Below, piece by piece: positions 53,001 to 61,763 of a stretch of 64,000 nucleotides of DNA. A model generated the notes under the pieces. It made no database searches, was not told the origin of the DNA, and saw nothing but the letters and a program-made list of their open reading frames with translations. Source of the DNA: Micromonospora luteifusca (GTDB taxonomy: Bacteria > Actinomycetota > Actinomycetes > Mycobacteriales > Micromonosporaceae); NCBI RefSeq assembly GCF_016907275.1, contig NZ_JAFBBP010000001.1:6252001-6316000 (forward strand). Reading direction: 5' to 3'. Within the stretch, counting starts at the first letter, position 1. Every line of letters begins with the position of its first letter. The translations under genes were made by a program, and so were the position numbers.

Positions 53001-53985
53001 GTACCGGCCCAACGCCGGTCATCCGCGCCGCGCAGGCGACCACGGTCGCCTCCGTCGGCCCGTAGGTGTTCCACACCTCGCGACCCTCGACGGCCAGGCG
53101 CTGCGCGAGCTCCGGCGGGCAGGCCTCCCCGCCGAAGATCAGCAGCCGGACCTCCTCCAGTGCCTCGACCGGCCACAGCGCGGCGAGCGTCGGCACGGTC
53201 GACACCACGGAGATGCGCTGCTCGGCCAACCACGGACCGAGGTCGACGCCGCTGCGGACGAGCGACCGCGCGGCCGGCACCAGACAGGCGCCGTGCCGCC
53301 ATGCCAACCACATCTCCTCGCACGACGCGTCGAACGCCACCGACAGCCCGGCCAGGACCCGGTCCTGCGGGCCGATCGCCTCACTGGCCTCGCTGGCGAG
53401 GAACAACCGCGCCTCGGCGTCCACGAACGCCGCCGCCGCGCCGTGGCTGACCGCGACGCCCTTCGGGGTGCCCGTCGAGCCGGAGGTGAAGATGATCCAG
53501 GCGTCGTCGTCCGGGCCGGGCCGGCCGGTCCGGGCCGCAGGGGTACCCCGGAGCGACACCGTCAGCCCGTCACCGAGCACCGCGGCGACGCCCGCCTCGG
53601 CGAAGACGAGTTCGGCGCGTTCCTCAGGATCGTCCGCGTCGACCGGCACGTAGGCCGCGCCCGCCGCCAGTACACCGAGGATCGCCAGGTACAGCTCGGC
53701 CGTACCCGAGGAAATCCGTACGCCCACCCGGTCGCCGCGGCCGATCCCGTGCCGGGCGAGCGACAGCCGTACGGCCTCGACCTCGTCGGCCAGTTCGCGG
53801 TACGTCAGGGCCGTGGCACCGTCGTCGAGAGCATCGGCCGCAGGGTGTGCGCGCACGGTCTCGTCGAGAATGTCGACAAGTGTGCGGCGGACCGGGGCCG
53901 AGGAGGAACGGTAGACGGCGGCGGACGCCAGTGCGGTGACGAGCGGCGGAAGCGCGCGGGGCTGAGGAACACTCGTCACGGTCAC
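50068..53985 (-). CDS. Pls/PosA-family single-module nonribosomal synthetase with membrane C-terminal domains
   Basis: 1305 residues, GTG start 53985. Adenylation domain (~35-505): A3 TSGSTGTPKG, A5 NTYGPTEAT, A8 GRGDEQVKLGGRRIE, A10 Lys497 (PTRTSGKVDR). Carrier domain with Ser550 (FFNNGGGSLNAAQL). Three C-terminal segments follow, each with membrane helices (~603-672, ~848-912, ~1088-1138) and hexapeptide-like repeats (~740-805, ~1195-1275), the TIGR02353 layout shared with epsilon-polylysine synthetase. By alignment to GrsA, the specificity residues are Asp219, Ala220, Glu223, Ser262, Ile283, Gly285, Thr307, Val315, Val316, Lys497, i.e. DAESIGTVVK, close to the L-lysine code as I recall it (DAESIGSVAK). 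No condensation domain, which is normal for this family. Confidence 0.88.
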   Translation of the reverse strand: MTVTSVPQPRALPPLVTALASAAVYRSSSAPVRRTLVDILDETVRAHPAADALDDGATALTYRELADEVEAVRLSLARHGIGRGDRVGVRISSGTAELYLAILGVLAAGAAYVPVDADDPEERAELVFAEAGVAAVLGDGLTVSLRGTPAARTGRPGPDDDAWIIFTSGSTGTPKGVAVSHGAAAAFVDAEARLFLASEASEAIGPQDRVLAGLSVAFDASCEEMWLAWRHGACLVPAARSLVRSGVDLGPWLAEQRISVVSTVPTLAALWPVEALEEVRLLIFGGEACPPELAQRLAVEGREVWNTYGPTEATVVACAARMTGVGPVRIGLPLAGWELAVVDGSGVPVGMGETGELVIGGVGLARYLDPDKDAEKFATLPALGWQRAYRSGDIVRAEPEGLVFVGRGDEQVKLGGRRIELGEIDAALQALPGVAGAAAAVQRTAAGNQLLVGYVVPHDGVAFDTAAAALRIRAQLPAALVPMLAVVDALPTRTSGKVDRAALPWPLATDEDATGELTATEDWLAGGWADVLGVRPTEADADFFNNGGGSLNAAQLVAWIRRRHPRVSVADIYLHPRLWQLAVVLDALDSTAEVRREVRPTPRRAGLIQALLMVPMLALVGLRWLTVLAALGNLLALVAPAPWAPAVSWWWVALGWLLLFSPLGRIALAAGGARLLLRGVRPGSYPRGGSVHLRLWAAERLAELTGATSVAGASWMITYARALGAQIGDDVDLHSAPPVTGLLKIGRGAAIEPEVDLSGHWVDGDVVRIGKVRVGAGARVGSRSTLMPGARIGKGARIAAGSTVAGAVPASQRWAGSPAAPAAAKDSAGWPGQRPPRSRMRARLWPVAYGMTAQLLGLVPVVAALPALALLGWTLVVRPTVGAVLAAVAVATVAYVVGYALLVLGAVRALSIGLRAGYHPVQGRVAWQVWTTERLMGMARVGLFPLYASLFTPVWLRLLGARVGRGVEASTVLALPTMTTVDDGAFLADDTLVATYELSHGWLRVAPARIGKQAFLGNSGMAAPGRSVPKRGLVGVLSSAPRKAKKDSSWLGAPPMPLRRTVEAADTSRTFDPPVRLKLARAAIELCRIVPVMFAAALAVGVLAVLAALWRTAGWGAAVLASGPVLLGAALVAAAIATAAKWLLVGRFRVTERALWTSFVWRNELADTFVEVLAAPWLVRFATGTPLLTAWLRTLGAKIGRGVWLETYWLPEYDLVRLGDGATVNRGCVVQTHLFHDRVMSMDEVTLGAGAALGPHGIVLPGASIGARTTVGPGSLVTRGDAVPSDSRWRGNPIATWPAPAARPA

Positions 53986-54220
53986 CGGGCGTGCACCATC
54001 TTCACCTCACGGGTCAGCGTCAACCAGGCGTGCGGCATGCGGACCCGCCCTGGGCAGCCCTCAACGCTACGTCGCACCATCGACAAAAAGACGGCACAGC
54101 AGCGGATTCGTGGCCACCACCACAACGAATCGCTGGGGAATACCGGTCGGCTGTGGCCTAACGCCGACTGGCCGACACCGACGCCGCCGCCCGTCCACCC
54201 GAACGTCCAGGCTCATCTCC

Positions 54221-56959
54221 TCAGTGAGCCGAGGCCCCGACACCGAGGGCGGCGAGGTCTCGTCGGCCCTCGGCGGCACGATCGGGTAACAGCAGGAGCG
54301 TGCAGGCTCGCTCGAAGCGGGCGCCGATGCGTTCCCAACCCGCCACGGAGGCGGTGAGGGCGGCGGCGTCGCCGTACAGGCGGCCTCGGGCGCGGGCAGT
54401 GCAGGCGGCGGCCCACGCGCTCTCGTGCCGCTCGGCGGCCGACAGCAGGTCCGCTGCGTCGGGGAGTTCGGCGACGACGGCCAGTTCGGCGCCCACCGCC
54501 CGCGAGTAGGGCGGAGACCAACTGCGGATGCCGTTGAACGTCAGGCGGACAAGCGCCGCGGCGTCCTCGACCCGCCCGGTGTGCACGGCGAGCCGCGCGT
54601 CGACCATCGACACGAACGTGGAGTGCGGGGGTAGCTCCCCGATGACCTCGATCGCCCGGGAACGCCACAGCGCGTACCCCTCGTCGTCGCCGCGCAGCCC
54701 AAGGACGAGGGCGACCGCGGCCATCGGCGGCGACATCGTGCCGGTACGCGGCCGGCCGGCCCGCCGCCAACCCTCCCACGCGGTACCCGCCATCCGCAGC
54801 GCCTCGTCGAAGCGTCCGCTGAGCACCAGCGGCGTGATCAGGAGGGCGGCCGAGTAGTAGGAGCTGCCGGCGAGATCGTCGTCCATGGTCCGCCGGCCGA
54901 TCGACAGGGCGGCCGGCAGGTCACCGACGCCGAGGGCAGCCAGGTGGGCCATCAGGTACGTGTCGACGATCTCCGGGGCGGCGTTCGGGTCGTGCCGGGA
55001 CATCGCGGGCAGCAGGGCCAACCGTTCGTCCATGATCCGGCGAAGGTCCGCGCCCCGCCCGGCCACGATGTCGGCCGTGGCCACCGTGTCCAGAGCCGCG
55101 CTGATCAGCACCGGATCACCCGTGGCCCGGGCGGCTGCCACGGCCGCCGCGGCGAGCGCCGGGTCGGCCTCGTACCTGTCGGAGGTCGCGGCCCAGGCCA
55201 CCGCCTCGGCGAGGCGGGCCGCCACCACGGCGTCACTCGACCCGTCCGCTGCCGACACCGCCTCGTCGAGGAGGTCACGCAGGCGTTCGTGCGGAACCTC
55301 GGCGGCGAACCCGGCCGGGTGCCGCCGCGCGGTGGTGACCGCCTGTGCCAGCGCGATGGCCGTGACTCCACGATTCCCGGCCACCCGCGCCGATTGCGCG
55401 GCGGAGAGCAGCAGGTCGAAGGGCCGCTGACCGTCGTCGCCGATCGCATGGGAAACGGCGGAGGCCGCGCGCAGGTCCGCCGCGGCCTCGCCCGGAGCGG
55501 GAGCCCGAACGGCCGCGGTCCGGTAGTGACCGAGCGATTCCATCAGGAACCGCCGTGTGTAGGCGAGGTGTGCCAGTGCCCGGGCCAGCCGGTGCGGCAG
55601 CTCACCCGGGCCGTCGGGCGTGACCGCGAGGGCGGCTCGCAGATCGTCGGCGACGCCGTCGAACTCGTCGTACCACTCGTCGCCGTCCAGCCTCGTCTCC
55701 AGCTCCGAGGCGACCTCCGCCGCCCAGCGCAGGTGCCGGTCCTGGATCTCCGGCCGCTCGCCCGACACGTCGAGCTGTTCGATGGCGAACGCGCGCACCG
55801 TCTGCAGCAGCCGCCACCGGGCCGCTCCGCCCCAACGGTGCACGCTGACCAGGCTCTTGTCCGCCAGTCTGCCGAGCACGTCCGCAACCGCACCGCGGGT
55901 GCTCCCGGCAGGGTTCACCCCGGCGACGGCGGTGAGGTCGAACGCCCCGGCGAAGACGGCGAGCCGCCGGAACAGTGCCTTCTCCTCGTCATCGAGCAGG
56001 TCGTGGCTCCAGCCGATGACCGCGCGCAGCGAGCGGTGCCGCTCGTCCACACCCCGACCGCCGGCCACCAGCCTTAGCTGGTCGTCGAGCGCGGCTATCA
56101 ACCCGTCCTCGCCCAGGGTGGCACTGCGGGCGGCGGCCAACTCGATCGCCAGCGGCATACCGTCCAGTCGCGCGCACAGCTCGGCGACCACCACGGGGTC
56201 CGCCCCGAAACCGGGGTTCGCGGCGGTAGCGCGATCGATGAAGAGTCGCTCGGCGTCGGACTCCAGCGGCAGCGGGCCCAGCGGTACGGCACGCTCACCG
56301 CGTACGCCGAGGCGTTCCCTGCTGGTGGCGAGGATGTGGGTGCCCGGGCAGGCGGCCAGCACCCGCTCCGCGAACGGTGCCACCACGTCGATCACATGCT
56401 CGCAGTTGTCCAGCACCAGCAGCGATCGACTCTCGCCGAGCCGCTCCACCACTGCGTCCTCCAGCGACTGCTGGGGGCGCTCGCTGACGCCGAGCGCGCT
56501 GGCCACGGCCTGTGCGACGTACCCGCCACGCGCCGGGACGAGGTCGACGAACGCCCCGCCGGCGGGGAAGGAGGGCCCCGCCGCCCCGGCGATCTGGCCC
56601 GCCAGCCGAGTCTTCCCCATCCCGCCTGGTCCCACCACGGTCACGAGTCGGGCGGAGCGCAGCGTCTCCATCAGGTGCTCGCGCTCGGCGCTCCTGCCGA
56701 CGAACGTGGTGAGCGCCGATGGAAGGCCGGCCAGCCGTCCAGGTAGCGGCGCCCCCGCCTGCACCTGTACGGCGAGCTCGCCGAGCGCCCTCCGGTCGGC
56801 GACGCCGTACTTGCGCAGCAGCGAGGAGACGTGGTTCTCCACGGTCCGCACGGAGATGTGCAGCCTGCCGGCGATGTCGGCGTTGGACAGGCGCGCGCCG
56901 AGCATGACGAGCACCTCGATCTCCCGCTTCGACGCTCCGGCGGGATGGGGGACGTCCAT
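54221..56959 (-). CDS. Large transcriptional regulator: N-terminal LuxR HTH, STAND ATPase and TPR-like repeats
   Basis: 912 residues from ATG 56959. LuxR HTH at residues 10-65 (GASKREIEVLVMLGARLSN), then an AP-ATPase/NB-ARC module with Walker A GPGGMGKT (110-117), Walker B SLLVLDNCEHV, and the GMPLAIELAAAR motif. The rest is a long alpha-solenoid of TPR-like repeats. In most MalT/LAL regulators the HTH is C-terminal; here it is N-terminal. Ligand and target genes are unknown. It is divergent from the DHFR-like gene. It may act as an antibiotic or stress-response activator. Confidence 0.85.
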   Translation of the reverse strand: MDVPHPAGASKREIEVLVMLGARLSNADIAGRLHISVRTVENHVSSLLRKYGVADRRALGELAVQVQAGAPLPGRLAGLPSALTTFVGRSAEREHLMETLRSARLVTVVGPGGMGKTRLAGQIAGAAGPSFPAGGAFVDLVPARGGYVAQAVASALGVSERPQQSLEDAVVERLGESRSLLVLDNCEHVIDVVAPFAERVLAACPGTHILATSRERLGVRGERAVPLGPLPLESDAERLFIDRATAANPGFGADPVVVAELCARLDGMPLAIELAAARSATLGEDGLIAALDDQLRLVAGGRGVDERHRSLRAVIGWSHDLLDDEEKALFRRLAVFAGAFDLTAVAGVNPAGSTRGAVADVLGRLADKSLVSVHRWGGAARWRLLQTVRAFAIEQLDVSGERPEIQDRHLRWAAEVASELETRLDGDEWYDEFDGVADDLRAALAVTPDGPGELPHRLARALAHLAYTRRFLMESLGHYRTAAVRAPAPGEAAADLRAASAVSHAIGDDGQRPFDLLLSAAQSARVAGNRGVTAIALAQAVTTARRHPAGFAAEVPHERLRDLLDEAVSAADGSSDAVVAARLAEAVAWAATSDRYEADPALAAAAVAAARATGDPVLISAALDTVATADIVAGRGADLRRIMDERLALLPAMSRHDPNAAPEIVDTYLMAHLAALGVGDLPAALSIGRRTMDDDLAGSSYYSAALLITPLVLSGRFDEALRMAGTAWEGWRRAGRPRTGTMSPPMAAVALVLGLRGDDEGYALWRSRAIEVIGELPPHSTFVSMVDARLAVHTGRVEDAAALVRLTFNGIRSWSPPYSRAVGAELAVVAELPDAADLLSAAERHESAWAAACTARARGRLYGDAAALTASVAGWERIGARFERACTLLLLPDRAAEGRRDLAALGVGASAH

Positions 56960-57093
56960 CGCGCCATCATGCCTGACAGTCGATCATTGGTGGGTAGTCC
57001 AATGAGTGGTGGACTGCGTGGTCGTCACCGATGCCCCTCGTACCCCTCGTGCCGCAGGATCCATCTGAGCCACCGAGACCATTGGGAGACACC

Positions 57094-57690
57094 ATGGGGC
57101 GCGTCGTTCTGTCCATCTTCACCAGTGCTGACGGGGTCGTCGGCGACCCACAGCGGTTCACTTTCCAGTTCGTCAGCGAGGACTCCATGCGGACCGGGCT
57201 GGCGCAACTGCGGGCCGCCGACGCGCTGCTGCTGGGCCGGGTCACCTATGAGGGGTTCGCCGCGTCCTGGCCGACCATGACCGACGAGGCCGGCTTCGCC
57301 GACAAGATGAACACCATGCCCAAGTACGTCGTCTCGACGACGCTGGACCGGGGCGAGTGGAACAACACCACAGTCATCAGCGAGAACGTCGCCGAGGCGA
57401 TCACCAAGCTGAAGGCCGAGGTGGACGGTGACATCCTGGTCTACGGCAGCGTCGCTCTGGTCAGGTGGCTGCTACGCAACGAACTCGTCGACGAGCTGCG
57501 TCTGGTCACCTATCCCGTCGTGATGGGCGGTGGCGTGCGCCTCTTCGCGGAGTCGAACGAGCCGGCGGTCCTCCGATTGGTCGACGCGCAGGCGTTCGAC
57601 TCGGGCGTGGTCGTGCTGACCTACGCCCCCACCAGGGACAAGCTCGTCGGTTGGGGGCAGGAGTCCGGGGCCCCGGGCGATGAAGGGTAA
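57094..57690 (+). CDS. Dihydrofolate reductase-like (RibD C-terminal) protein
   Basis: 198 residues from ATG 57094 after GGGAG. RibD C-terminal/DHFR fold with VVLSIFTSADGVVGDP at the N-terminus, LLGRVTYEGFAASWP and DGDILVYGSVALVRWLL, the usual small DHFR-like reductase of actinobacteria. It binds NADPH; the substrate is not known and it is unlikely to be the housekeeping DHFR. Next gene 81 bases downstream on the same strand. Confidence 0.87.
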   Translation: MGRVVLSIFTSADGVVGDPQRFTFQFVSEDSMRTGLAQLRAADALLLGRVTYEGFAASWPTMTDEAGFADKMNTMPKYVVSTTLDRGEWNNTTVISENVAEAITKLKAEVDGDILVYGSVALVRWLLRNELVDELRLVTYPVVMGGGVRLFAESNEPAVLRLVDAQAFDSGVVVLTYAPTRDKLVGWGQESGAPGDEG

Positions 57691-57771
57691 GGGCGGGCCC
57701 CCACTCGACCTCGCGTACGACACGATCTACAGGCCCGTGCTCTTCAGCGAACAGCAATGAAGGAGAAGACC

Positions 57772-58116
57772 GTGAACGACGATGTCACCCAGTACATCAA
57801 CAAGACGCAGCCGTGGCAGATCGACGTCTGCGAAAAGCTACGGGCGATGATCGGCCAAACCATCCCGGATGTCGAGGAACAGCTTCAGTACGGCAAGCCG
57901 CACTACGTCAAGAACGGTCACTACGCCGCGGTCATCGCGGTAGCCAAGTCCAAGATCTCGTTCATGGTCTTCAACGCAACGGACGTCCCTGCGGTCAAGG
58001 GATTCCTGCGGGCAATGGGCAACGGCGAACGCAAGACCGTCGACATCACAGAGGGGCAGGACGTCGACTACGACGCACTCGCCAGCATCCTGGCGAAGAC
58101 CTCTGCCGCGCTGTAG
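57772..58116 (+). CDS. DUF1801 domain protein
   Basis: 114 residues from GTG 57772, which has AAGGAG at 57760-57765; an ATG at 57757 would put that site inside the gene. The DUF1801 core covers PWQIDVCEKLRAMIGQTIPD, VEEQLQYGKPHYVKNGHYAA and ISFMVFNATD, an alpha/beta fold of unknown activity found with iron-sulfur or stress proteins. Likely co-transcribed with the DHFR-like gene. Confidence 0.85.
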   Translation: MNDDVTQYINKTQPWQIDVCEKLRAMIGQTIPDVEEQLQYGKPHYVKNGHYAAVIAVAKSKISFMVFNATDVPAVKGFLRAMGNGERKTVDITEGQDVDYDALASILAKTSAAL

Positions 58117-58497
58117 CCGCCAGCAGGTCTGTCGTGGCAGGGCCTGCTCGATCTGGCCCGCCGCGAGCCGGGGTCGGTGAGCACGAAGCCTGACCCGTCT
58201 GCGCTCGTGGTAGCCGCTCCACAGAACGACGTTCAGTTTGTGGGCGTCAGCCGGCCGGTCTCGTCGCCCTGGGCGTCAAGGAGCACCAGAACCTCACCGT
58301 CGAGGCCGGCCCGTCTGGCCGTCGCGAGCCAGCGGCCGTTCGTGGGAACGCGATTCCGTCACCTACCCAACGCGGCGGGAAGGCTGCACGGGCTCACGCA
58401 CTCTTCCCGCCGTGCCGGACGAACCGAAGCCGATGCGCTTCCGCTGGGCGATTAGGTATTCGAGCCGCTGCCCTCGGTGGGAGCCAGCCGTTCACGC
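58117..58497. other. 381-bp stretch without an assignable gene
   Basis: Between the convergent DUF1801 gene and GyrI-like remnant. No credible start, domain or strong hairpin seen; forward frames have poor codon bias. Possibly eroded coding DNA. Confidence 0.35.
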
Positions 58498-58860
58498 TCA
58501 GGTCTCGCTGGTGATCGGCTGCCGGAGGATGGTGCGCCGCTTGTCGGGTGCGACCTTCCGAAAGTCGCTGAGATAGATCTCGTGGTGGGTGCCGGCCAGG
58601 CGAAGGCGGTGTCCGGGAATGAACTCCTGGTGCAGTCTCGCGAGCACGTCGGCCTCGTCGTCGAAGGAGCCGACGTGCAACGTCTGCACGCACCGCCCCT
58701 CGGTCAGCGTCTGGAGGCGGACGTCGTCCAGGCGCGCTGGTCGGTGCTTCGCCCCGGTCTGCTCGACGGCTGCGGCGAACATGGTCTGGTCGATCCAGAC
58801 CGGAACCATGAGCATCAGCGTCCAGTCCCTCCTGAAGTCAATCTTCTCGTCGCCGGTCAC
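58498..58860 (-). CDS. GyrI-like small-molecule-binding domain, N-terminally truncated
   Basis: 120 residues that match only the second half of the ~205-residue stand-alone GyrI-like proteins: DWTLMLMVPVWIDQTMFAAA, then VQTLHVGSFDDEADVLARLH and GTHHEIYLSDFRKVAPDK to a normal C-terminus. The first ~85 residues of the fold are missing. The frame starts with GTG overlapping the stop of the glycosyltransferase gene (GTGA), so it may still be translated by coupling. Half a GyrI fold is unlikely to bind ligand normally, so this is probably a remnant of a gene cut by rearrangement. Confidence 0.65.
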   Translation of the reverse strand: MTGDEKIDFRRDWTLMLMVPVWIDQTMFAAAVEQTGAKHRPARLDDVRLQTLTEGRCVQTLHVGSFDDEADVLARLHQEFIPGHRLRLAGTHHEIYLSDFRKVAPDKRRTILRQPITSET

Positions 58861-59924
58861 GAGGTCTCCGGCCGCCGGGCGCCGGGGGGACGCCGGGGTG
58901 GATCCTCCCGGGTTGGTACCCCCTGCTGGCCCCGCTCGGTCGACCGTGCCGCGGGCCGGGTCGGCATCCGTGGCGCCTCGCCGGTCTCCGTGACCAGGTG
59001 CTCAGTTTCCTGCACCAGATAGTGCGGTCGGCGCTTGGTCTCGTAGTAGATCCGGCCGATGTATTCCCCGATCACCCCCAGGATCGTCATCTGGATGCCG
59101 CCGAGCCCGATCACGCTGACGATGATGGTGGTGTAGCCGGGGACGTCGATGCCCTTCTCGACGGCGTCCGCGACCACCCAGGTCATGTAGGCCAGTGCGA
59201 TAAGGGTGAGGAACAGGCCGCCGTAGATCGCCAGGCGCAGCGGTCGGTTGTTGAACGACAGCAGGCCGTCGAACGCGTAGTTGAAGAGCTTGCTGAAACT
59301 CCACCGGCTCTGCCCCGTCTGCCGGGTCTCGTTGTGATGGGCCACCACCACCGTCCGGAAGCCGATCCAGGAGAACAGGCCCTTGGAGAACCGGTTGTAT
59401 TCCGGCATCGCCAGGATCGCGTCCACCGCGAGCCGGGACAGCAGCCGGAAGTCACCTGCCCCGTCCAGCAGGCGCACGTCGATCCACCAGTTGATCATGC
59501 GGTAGAAGGACCGCGAAGCGACCATTCGCACGAACCGGTCACCGCGCCGGTCCCGGCGGGCGATCACCTGGTCGAAGCCCTGCCGGTACAGCGCCACCAT
59601 CTCGGGCAGCAACCGCGGAGGGTGCTGCAGGTCGGCGTCCATGATGACGACCGCGTCGCCGGTGGCCCGCTGCAGACCGGCGAGCATCGCCGCCTCCTTG
59701 CCGAAATTGCGGCTCAGCGACGTGTAGCAGACAGCGGGGTCGGCGGCGGCGAGCCGGCGCAGCGCCGCGAGGGTGCCGTCCTCGCTGCCGTCGTCGACGT
59801 ACACCACCTCGACGTCCACGTCGGGCAGCTCGGCGAGCGCCATGCTCACGGTCTCGTGCAACCGCTCCACCGACGCTTCCTCGTTGAAGCACGGCACCAC
59901 GACGGACAATCGCACCCTCGTCAC
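58857..59924 (-). CDS. GT2 glycosyltransferase, polyprenyl-phosphate sugar synthase-like (DPM1/GtrB)
   Basis: 355 residues from GTG 59924; upstream ATGs at 59948 and beyond are possible. GT-A domain begins LSVVVPCFNEEASVERLH, with DDGSEDGT and the metal motif in VVIMDADLQHPP. The C-terminus has two transmembrane helices (IYGGLFLTLIALAYM and IIVSVIGLGGIQMTILGVIG) typical of GtrB/ArnC-type transferases that make undecaprenyl-phosphate sugar. An extra basic, Pro-rich tail of ~60 residues follows. It lies 54 bases after the polytopic membrane protein gene, suggesting a cell-surface glycosylation pair. Confidence 0.88.
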   Translation of the reverse strand: MTRVRLSVVVPCFNEEASVERLHETVSMALAELPDVDVEVVYVDDGSEDGTLAALRRLAAADPAVCYTSLSRNFGKEAAMLAGLQRATGDAVVIMDADLQHPPRLLPEMVALYRQGFDQVIARRDRRGDRFVRMVASRSFYRMINWWIDVRLLDGAGDFRLLSRLAVDAILAMPEYNRFSKGLFSWIGFRTVVVAHHNETRQTGQSRWSFSKLFNYAFDGLLSFNNRPLRLAIYGGLFLTLIALAYMTWVVADAVEKGIDVPGYTTIIVSVIGLGGIQMTILGVIGEYIGRIYYETKRRPHYLVQETEHLVTETGEAPRMPTRPAARSTERGQQGVPTREDPPRRPPGARRPETS

Positions 59925-59978
59925 CCCGCCCGGCCCGTGCCTGGGCATCTGCCGCCGGCACGCCCGGCGCACCCCTGG

Positions 59979-61763
59979 TCAGAGGTGGTAGAGCAGCGTG
60001 CCATCGAGATCCTCTCGGGTGATGCCCAGTCCGTCGATGGGCCGGGCCTCGATACCCTCCCACGGCGTCCCCGCGGCGCGGCTCGGCACAAACACCACCG
60101 ACCGCACGCCGATGCCACGCAGGTATGCCACGCTGCCCGGGTCGGGGAACGATGCCACTGCCGTCCGCGTCTGCGCCTGGCTGACCGGCTCGAAACCGGC
60201 CAGCCCGTTGGTCACCCGTGGGAACCCGTCGGTCGACCACAACATGTACGTCAGGTCGCCCACGCCACCGGCGGGCAGCACCAGCATCGGCTCCTGTGCC
60301 GCCCGCATCGCGGCCGGCTGCTGCGGCACGGTCGGGTGGGGCGTCCGGTTGACGCCCTCCAGAGTCACCATGGCCAGCGGCACCAGCAGGACCAGCGGCA
60401 TGACGAACCGCGTCCAGCGGCGGGCCGAGGACTGGCCCGACGACTCGGCCAGCGCCGTCACCGCTCCCGCGGCGAGCACCGCCAGCAGCAGGCTGGTCCA
60501 GTGCATCATCCGGCCCGGTGTGCGCAACGCGTCCCAGCCCGGCAGGTGCAGTGACAGAGTCAGATAGCCGGGATCCCCATCGCCGCCGAGGGTGGCGCCC
60601 AGGCCCAGCAGCACCGTGCCGAGCACGCCCAGCCCCAGCGCGACCTGGTGCCGGAGCCGGAACACCGAGAAGAACAGCCCTGCGGCAGCCAACCCGATCA
60701 GCGTCATCCCCGGCAGCAGCGCCATCTCCGGGGGCCAGGACAGCTGTTCGCGTGCGGCCGAGTGGGCCTCGCCCCACAACCACGAGTCCGCCGGTGCGGT
60801 GACGAACCCGATCAGCGGAGGCGAGAACATTTTCGTCCAGTCCAGCGTCCGCTCGGCCTGCGGGTTGAAATCGACAACGCGCAGGTAGACCAGGCCGAGC
60901 AGCAGCGTCACCGCGCCGAACACGGCCCCACCAGCCAGATCCGCGAGCAGCAGCCGCCGGCCGAACGGCGGGCGTTCCCGCTTCCGCCACCAGGACCAGC
61001 CGTAGCAGCCGGCCGCCACCAGCACCGAGGCCAGCAGGAAATACACCAGCGGCAGGCCGATGCCGAAGCCGAGGGTGATCTGCCAGGCGGCGACAAGCCA
61101 CCCGGCCAACGCCCAACCGGGCCGTCGTCGCTCCGGCCGGTACCCGTGGCGCAGCGACCAACCATGACCACGGGCCAGCATCGCCAGGGACAGCGCGATT
61201 CCGGCGCTGGACAGGATGTTCAGGTGACCGGAGTGCGCCAACCGCCAGGGCGCGAACGCCCACGCGATCCCGGCGACGGCCCCGCCCCACCGGTTCGCCC
61301 CGAGCTGCCGGGCCAGCGCGTACGCCCCGAAGGCCGCCAGCGCGTGCAGCAACACGTACAGCACGTTGTATCGGATCACGGCGGCCTCGACGCCGGAACC
61401 GAGCATCCCGATCGGGGCGTATCCGAGCAGGGTGTCGCTGTAGGCGTACGTGTACTTCTCGGGGTAGAACGTGTTCGAGTGCCAGAGGTCGAGCGGATTG
61501 CTGAGAAGAGCGTGCCCAGACCAGGCGACCTGCCACGCCTGCAATGTCGGATCGCCGAGGTCGCCGGGGATCGTGCTCGCCGGATGCCGAAGCGTCGGCC
61601 AGGTCAGCGCCACCGCCAACAGCAGACTCGCCAGTGCTGCCAAGGTCCATTCGTGGCGGGCCCAACGCCACCGGCCCCGCCCGCCCGGAGTCGGGTCGTC
61701 GGAGGTCTGGTCGGGGCTCGCGTTTTCGGCGTCCTGCCGGGCGACGGTGGAGCGGGTATTCAC
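59979..61763 (-). CDS. Polytopic membrane protein, GT39/GT83-like
   Basis: 594 residues from GTG 61763, preceded by GAGAGGA. About 10-12 transmembrane helices follow a charged ~45-residue lead. The first external loop has GDLGDPTLQAWQVAWSGHAL, resembling the acidic loop of polyprenol-phosphate-dependent GT-C transferases; the C-terminal ~130 residues are a soluble extracytoplasmic domain (GVRSVVFVPSRAAG). With the GT2 downstream, a transferase using lipid-linked sugar is likely. Not matched to a named family with certainty. Confidence 0.7.
   Translation of the reverse strand: MNTRSTVARQDAENASPDQTSDDPTPGGRGRWRWARHEWTLAALASLLLAVALTWPTLRHPASTIPGDLGDPTLQAWQVAWSGHALLSNPLDLWHSNTFYPEKYTYAYSDTLLGYAPIGMLGSGVEAAVIRYNVLYVLLHALAAFGAYALARQLGANRWGGAVAGIAWAFAPWRLAHSGHLNILSSAGIALSLAMLARGHGWSLRHGYRPERRRPGWALAGWLVAAWQITLGFGIGLPLVYFLLASVLVAAGCYGWSWWRKRERPPFGRRLLLADLAGGAVFGAVTLLLGLVYLRVVDFNPQAERTLDWTKMFSPPLIGFVTAPADSWLWGEAHSAAREQLSWPPEMALLPGMTLIGLAAAGLFFSVFRLRHQVALGLGVLGTVLLGLGATLGGDGDPGYLTLSLHLPGWDALRTPGRMMHWTSLLLAVLAAGAVTALAESSGQSSARRWTRFVMPLVLLVPLAMVTLEGVNRTPHPTVPQQPAAMRAAQEPMLVLPAGGVGDLTYMLWSTDGFPRVTNGLAGFEPVSQAQTRTAVASFPDPGSVAYLRGIGVRSVVFVPSRAAGTPWEGIEARPIDGLGITREDLDGTLLYHL

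Noticed and set aside
49921..54357. 1478-residue forward open frame opposite the Pls-like synthetase
   Set aside because: Shadow frame of GC-rich coding DNA; Arg/Gln/His-rich composition without domains, while the reverse strand has full adenylation and carrier motifs.
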